NCBI GenBank assembly: GCA_902797275.1 | Contig: CADBSI010000063.1 | Coordinates: forward strand, 1-8,801 | Direction: 5' to 3' | DNA length: 8,801 nucleotides | From: an uncultured Erysipelotrichaceae bacterium | Lineage (GTDB): Bacteria; Bacillota_I; Bacilli_A; RF39; UBA660 | Part shown: positions 5,884 through 8,801 of the stretch, piece by piece | Numbering within the stretch: the first letter of the stretch is position 1 | How the letters are laid out: each line of letters begins with the position of its first letter | Made by a program: the position numbers and the translations under genes | Notes under the pieces: model-generated | Databases searched by the model: none | What the model was told of the DNA's origin: nothing | Seen by the model: the letters and a program-made list of their open reading frames with translations, nothing else

Positions 5884-8244
5884 ATGGAAGAAAAAGTTGA
5901 TATTAAAACTGGTTTAACTGATAGTATGGTTAAAGAAAGAATTAATAAAAGGCTTGTTAATTATAATACTCAACCATCTACTAAAACGATACCTGAGATA
6001 ATTAGAAGTAATGTTTTAACTTATTTTAACTTTTTAAATATCTTTTTAGGTGCTGCTGTTTTATTTGCTGGAATTATTAGTAATCAGTTCATGTATTCTT
6101 TAAAAAATTGTTTATTTGTAGGAGTTATATTTTGGAATACAGTTATTAGTACTATTCAAGAAATAATATCTAAAAAAATAGTTGATAAATTATCAGTTAT
6201 ATCCAGTAGTAAAGCTCTTGTTGTTCGAGATAGTAAAGAACAAATAATTGAAATGGATAATATTGTTTTAGATGATATTATAATATTTAAACCTGGTAAT
6301 CAAGTTTTAACTGATAGTATTGTATTAGAAGGAAATGTTGAAGTAAACGAATCTTTTATAACAGGAGAATCTAATACTATTTTAAAAAAAGTAGGTGATA
6401 CTTTACTATCAGGAAGTTTTATTATATCAGGTTCTTCTATTTGTAAAGTAATTCATGTAGGTGAGAATAACTATGTTAATAAAATATCAAGTGATGCTAA
6501 ATATATAAAAGAAAATAATTCAGTTATTTATAATTCTTTTAAAACAATGGTGCAAATATTATCATTTATTATTATTCCTTTAGGTGCAGCTTTGTTTTGT
6601 AATCAATACTTAATAATTGGTTCAAGTATTGGTAATTCAATTATTAACACTGTAGCTGCTTTAATTGGAATGATACCAAATGGTTTAGTTTTATTAACAT
6701 CATCTGTTATGGCTGTATCAGTTATTAGATTAAGTAAACAAAAAGTATTAGTTCAACAACTTTATTGTATAGAAACATTATCAAGAGTAAATGTAATATG
6801 TTTAGATAAAACAGGTACTATTACAACTGGTAATATGAAATTACATGATATTATTCCAAATAATAATTATACTAAAGAAGAATTTAAAAAAATAATTTTA
6901 AAAATAGTAAATGGTTTAGATGATAACTCATCTACCTTTAAAGCAATTCGTGATAAATATCAAGATAAAATAAAACAAGAAGTAGTAGATACAATACCAT
7001 TTTCATCTGAAAGAAAGTTTTCAGCTTTACAAATAAAGAATGATTATAGTTATTATATAGGTGCCTATGAATACATTGTAAAAGATAGGGAATTAGATTA
7101 TTCTAAAATTAAAGATTATTTAAATGATTATCGTATTTTAACAGTTTGTAAAACTAAAGATAACTTAACTAACAAGCCAACTAATTTAGAAGTAGTAGGA
7201 TTTATTTTAATCGAAGATGAGATAAGAAAAGAAGCAAGTGATACTTTAAAATTTTTTAAAGAACAAGGAGTTAAAATTAAAATAATTTCCGGAGATAATT
7301 CTAAAACTGTTTTAAATATTATAAAAAAGGTAACCGGTGATGATAATTTAAAAGCTGTTAATTTTCCTGAAATAGAAGAAAATAATTTAAAAACTGTAAT
7401 TGAAGAAACTGATGTTTTTGGTCGAGTAACCCCAATTGGTAAGAAACAATTAATTCTTACTTTAAAAGAATTAGGTTATATAACAGCTATGACAGGAGAT
7501 GGAGTAAATGATGTTTTAGCTTTAAAAGAAGCAGATTGTAGCATTGCTATGTCATCAGGATCTGATGCTAGTAAAGCTGTTAGTCAAATAGTTTTACTTG
7601 ATAATAACTTTGCTTCAATGCCTAAGATTGTTGCTGAAGGTAGAAGAACTATTAATAACATAGAAAGAAGTGCTTCCTTATTACTTGTTAAAACAATTTA
7701 TACTATTTTAATTATTTTAACTTGTTTATTTACCCAAAATGAATATTTCTTTATACCAATTCAATTAACTTTAATTACAACTTGTACAATTGGAATACCT
7801 TCATTTATTCTAGCTTTAGAACCAAATACTAATATAGTAAGTGGTAATTTCTTATTAAAAATATTTAAAAATAGTATTCCAGCCGGAATAACCGTATTCT
7901 TGGATGTAATTATAATTATCTTATTCAAACAAGCTTTTCCAATGAATGAAAGTATTATAAATGCTTTAGCTGTTCTAGTAACCGGAACAACAGGTTTTAT
8001 TCACTTATACTATGTTTCTAAACCATTTAACTTCTTAAGAAGTGTTTTATTAATAACATTATTATTTGGTTTTATCTATGGAGCCTTATTCCAATACGAA
8101 TTCTTTAACTTAAGTGAATTAAACTTACAAATTGGTTTAATATTATTCTTATTAATAATATTTTCAGTCTATTCATACAAAGTATTACAAACATTTTTAA
8201 ATTTTATTACTAATAAATTTATAAAAAAAGAAAAAAATTCTTGA
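5884..8244 (+). CDS. P-type cation-transporting ATPase (CtpE/Exp7-like)
   Basis: ATP-driven membrane cation pump of 786 residues. Domains in order: cytoplasmic N-terminus; TM1-2 (about 42-95); actuator domain with TGES (160-163); TM3-4 (about 220-282) carrying IPNGL (264-268); phosphorylation site DKTGT with Asp308; nucleotide-binding domain with FSSERKFSAL (373-382); SGD (469-471); hinge TGDGVND (537-543); then six C-terminal helices, including TIGIPSFILALEPN (635-648), a stretch I associate with CtpE/Exp7-type ATPases. There are no N-terminal heavy-metal CxxC or His-rich domains, so a P1B metal exporter is unlikely. CtpE is described as a calcium transporter, but the usual acidic residue of the TM4 PEGL motif is Asn here, so I leave the ion open. 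GAGG at 5875-5878 lies in the end of the flippase gene, 2 bases separate the genes, and the operon appears shared. It ends in TGA followed at once by an in-frame TAA. Confidence 0.92.
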   Translation: MEEKVDIKTGLTDSMVKERINKRLVNYNTQPSTKTIPEIIRSNVLTYFNFLNIFLGAAVLFAGIISNQFMYSLKNCLFVGVIFWNTVISTIQEIISKKIVDKLSVISSSKALVVRDSKEQIIEMDNIVLDDIIIFKPGNQVLTDSIVLEGNVEVNESFITGESNTILKKVGDTLLSGSFIISGSSICKVIHVGENNYVNKISSDAKYIKENNSVIYNSFKTMVQILSFIIIPLGAALFCNQYLIIGSSIGNSIINTVAALIGMIPNGLVLLTSSVMAVSVIRLSKQKVLVQQLYCIETLSRVNVICLDKTGTITTGNMKLHDIIPNNNYTKEEFKKIILKIVNGLDDNSSTFKAIRDKYQDKIKQEVVDTIPFSSERKFSALQIKNDYSYYIGAYEYIVKDRELDYSKIKDYLNDYRILTVCKTKDNLTNKPTNLEVVGFILIEDEIRKEASDTLKFFKEQGVKIKIISGDNSKTVLNIIKKVTGDDNLKAVNFPEIEENNLKTVIEETDVFGRVTPIGKKQLILTLKELGYITAMTGDGVNDVLALKEADCSIAMSSGSDASKAVSQIVLLDNNFASMPKIVAEGRRTINNIERSASLLLVKTIYTILIILTCLFTQNEYFFIPIQLTLITTCTIGIPSFILALEPNTNIVSGNFLLKIFKNSIPAGITVFLDVIIIILFKQAFPMNESIINALAVLVTGTTGFIHLYYVSKPFNFLRSVLLITLLFGFIYGALFQYEFFNLSELNLQIGLILFLLIIFSVYSYKVLQTFLNFITNKFIKKEKNS

Positions 8245-8269
8245 TAAAACTAAAAAAATAATTTATAAT
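8241..8269 (+). promoter_or_regulatory. Near-consensus promoter beginning at the ATPase stop codon
   Basis: TTGATA (8241-8246, 5 of 6 consensus bases, overlapping the TGA stop of the ATPase), a 17-bp spacer and a perfect TATAAT (8264-8269). A start near 8276 would give a leader of about 24 bases to the small ORF at 8300. It is the closest match to consensus in the window together with the minus-strand promoter at 4389-4417. Confidence 0.72.
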
Positions 8270-8283
8270 TAAAATGTAATAAT

Positions 8284-8295
8284 AAAGGAAGTGAT
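8284..8295 (+). promoter_or_regulatory. Very strong ribosome binding site for the 40-codon ORF
   Basis: AAAGGAAGTGAT matches the extended Shine-Dalgarno complement AAAGGAGGTGAT at all but one base and ends four bases before the ATG at 8300. So long a match argues that this small ORF is translated. Confidence 0.75.
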
Positions 8296-8299
8296 TAAT

Positions 8300-8422
8300 A
8301 TGTATATATATGGACAAGTATTCACCTTGAAAACCCTTATACAACTATATATATATATCACAGCAATTTTATTAATTAAAAACAAGAAAAAATATAAAGA
8401 AAATTACATGATTAAAATATAG
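8300..8422 (+). CDS. 40-residue hydrophobic/basic small protein (unrecognised)
   Basis: Function unknown. The product begins MYIYGQVFTLKTLIQ, continues with the hydrophobic LYIYITAILLI (residues 16-26), and ends in a strongly basic tail (KNKKKYKENYMIKI). One short membrane segment with a cytoplasmic basic C-terminus is plausible. Two TA-repeat tracts encode the Tyr-Ile runs (8303-8311 and 8346-8358). The gene has its own near-consensus promoter (8241-8269), a very strong ribosome site (8284-8295) and a strong terminator whose stem contains its TAG stop. It could also be reached by read-through from the flippase-ATPase operon, since no terminator lies between. Possible roles include a small partner or regulator of the upstream pump, a type I toxin-like peptide, or a short coding part of a dual-function RNA. 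No known family was recognised, and I cannot rank these. Confidence 0.62.
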   Translation: MYIYGQVFTLKTLIQLYIYITAILLIKNKKKYKENYMIKI

Positions 8423-8453
8423 AGAATATCTATAATTTTAATCATGTTTTTTT
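8406..8453 (+). terminator. Strong Rho-independent terminator after the 40-codon ORF
   Basis: ACATGATTAAAATATAG (8406-8422) pairs with CTATAATTTTAATCATGT (8430-8447), with one bulged T on the right arm and a 7-base loop, followed by an unbroken T-run (8447-8453). The stem includes the last codons and stop of the small gene. It separates this unit from the gene at 8564. Confidence 0.87.
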
Positions 8454-8493
8454 AATTACCCACATAATACGATTATTATTTTCACAAAAACTA

Positions 8494-8522
8494 TTTATAA
8501 TAATTAATAGATGTGATAAAAT
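8494..8522 (+). promoter_or_regulatory. Candidate promoter of the exported-protein gene
   Basis: TTTATA (8494-8499), a 17-bp spacer and TAAAAT (8517-8522) preceded by TGA (8514-8516) as an extended -10. A competing TATAAT sits at 8496-8501 with a poorer -35. The preceding terminator implies a promoter in this gap, but which one is used is uncertain in such AT-rich sequence. Confidence 0.4.
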
Positions 8523-8563
8523 AAAATTATATTAGAATAGAGGGGCAAGGTTAGGAGAAAAAT

Positions 8564-8801
8564 ATGTTAGAAAAAGAAATTAATTTAAATAAGAAGTTTA
8601 TTATCATTTTATTATTCTTAACAGTTATTACTTTAGGAATGTATTCGTCATACGCTTATTATGAAGTATCAGTTATAAAAAACAGTGTCATAGTTTTAAA
8701 AACAGCATCCATTGATATAACAACAACAGTAGTAAATCAAGAGAATAATACTTTTACTATACCAAAAGGAAGTAGTATTACTTTAACAGTTAATTTAACA
8801 A
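8564..8801 (+). CDS. Exported or membrane-anchored protein, N-terminal fragment
   Basis: The gene runs off the window after 79 complete codons. AGGAG at 8553-8557, six bases before the ATG, supports the start. The N-terminus MLEKEINLNKK is followed by the hydrophobic stretch FIIILLFLTVITLGMYS (residues 12-28) and SYAYYEVS, so it is a signal peptide with a possible cleavage after Ala31 (Ser at -3, Ala at -1) or an uncleaved anchor. The exported part is rich in Thr, Ser, Val and Ile with alternating polar and hydrophobic residues (SIDITTTVVNQENNTFTIP, then GSSITLTVNLT), which suggests beta strands. The signal and SYAYY pattern recalls TasA/camelysin-like surface proteins of Firmicutes, but the visible part is too short to assign a family. 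It is probably a separate transcript from the upstream small gene. Confidence 0.75.
   Translation, partial: MLEKEINLNKKFIIILLFLTVITLGMYSSYAYYEVSVIKNSVIVLKTASIDITTTVVNQENNTFTIPKGSSITLTVNLT

Noticed and set aside
8305..8333. Minus-strand promoter-like pair (TTTTCA, 17 bp, TATATA) inside the 40-codon ORF, as an antisense RNA of a type I toxin system
   Set aside because: Both boxes match only 4 of 6 bases and the TATATA is part of a TA repeat; such matches are common here. It would need RNA data.

Overview
The window is AT-rich chromosomal DNA from a low-GC bacterium of the Firmicutes/Mollicutes-like type, perhaps an uncultured gut Bacilli lineage; that placement is an inference from composition, Shine-Dalgarno usage and gene families. 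Nine tryptophan codons are visible in the large genes and all are TGG. No TGA interrupts any reading frame, and one long gene ends in TGA, so the standard bacterial code is favoured over the mycoplasma code. All large genes lie on the plus strand.

Layout. (1) Positions 2-3141 hold the 3' five-sixths of alaS (alanyl-tRNA synthetase, cut by the window edge). It overlaps holA (DNA polymerase III delta subunit) by 13 bases, and a hairpin with a T-run follows. (2) Positions 3192-4270 hold upp (uracil salvage) and mscL (mechanosensitive channel), 8 bases apart, closed by a symmetric, probably bidirectional terminator. (3) Positions 4271-4486 are dense. They hold a 28-residue single-membrane-segment ORF on the minus strand with its own promoter and ribosome site, a perfect 13-bp palindrome over that promoter, an 11-bp-period direct repeat resembling an OmpR/PhoB-type binding site, and an outward plus-strand promoter. 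(4) Positions 4487-8244 hold a Wzx/MATE-type polysaccharide flippase and a P-type cation ATPase, 2 bases apart and apparently one operon. (5) Positions 8241-8453 form a compact self-contained unit: a near-consensus promoter starting at the ATPase stop, a very strong ribosome site, a 40-codon ORF and a strong terminator. (6) From 8564 to the end lies the N-terminus of an exported protein of unknown function.

The large genes are translation, replication, salvage, osmotic-safety and envelope functions of familiar families. The unfamiliar material is in the gaps: two membrane-type small ORFs, each with complete expression signals, and a compact divergent control region between mscL and the flippase. 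No RNA gene, CRISPR array, insertion sequence or phage element was recognised.
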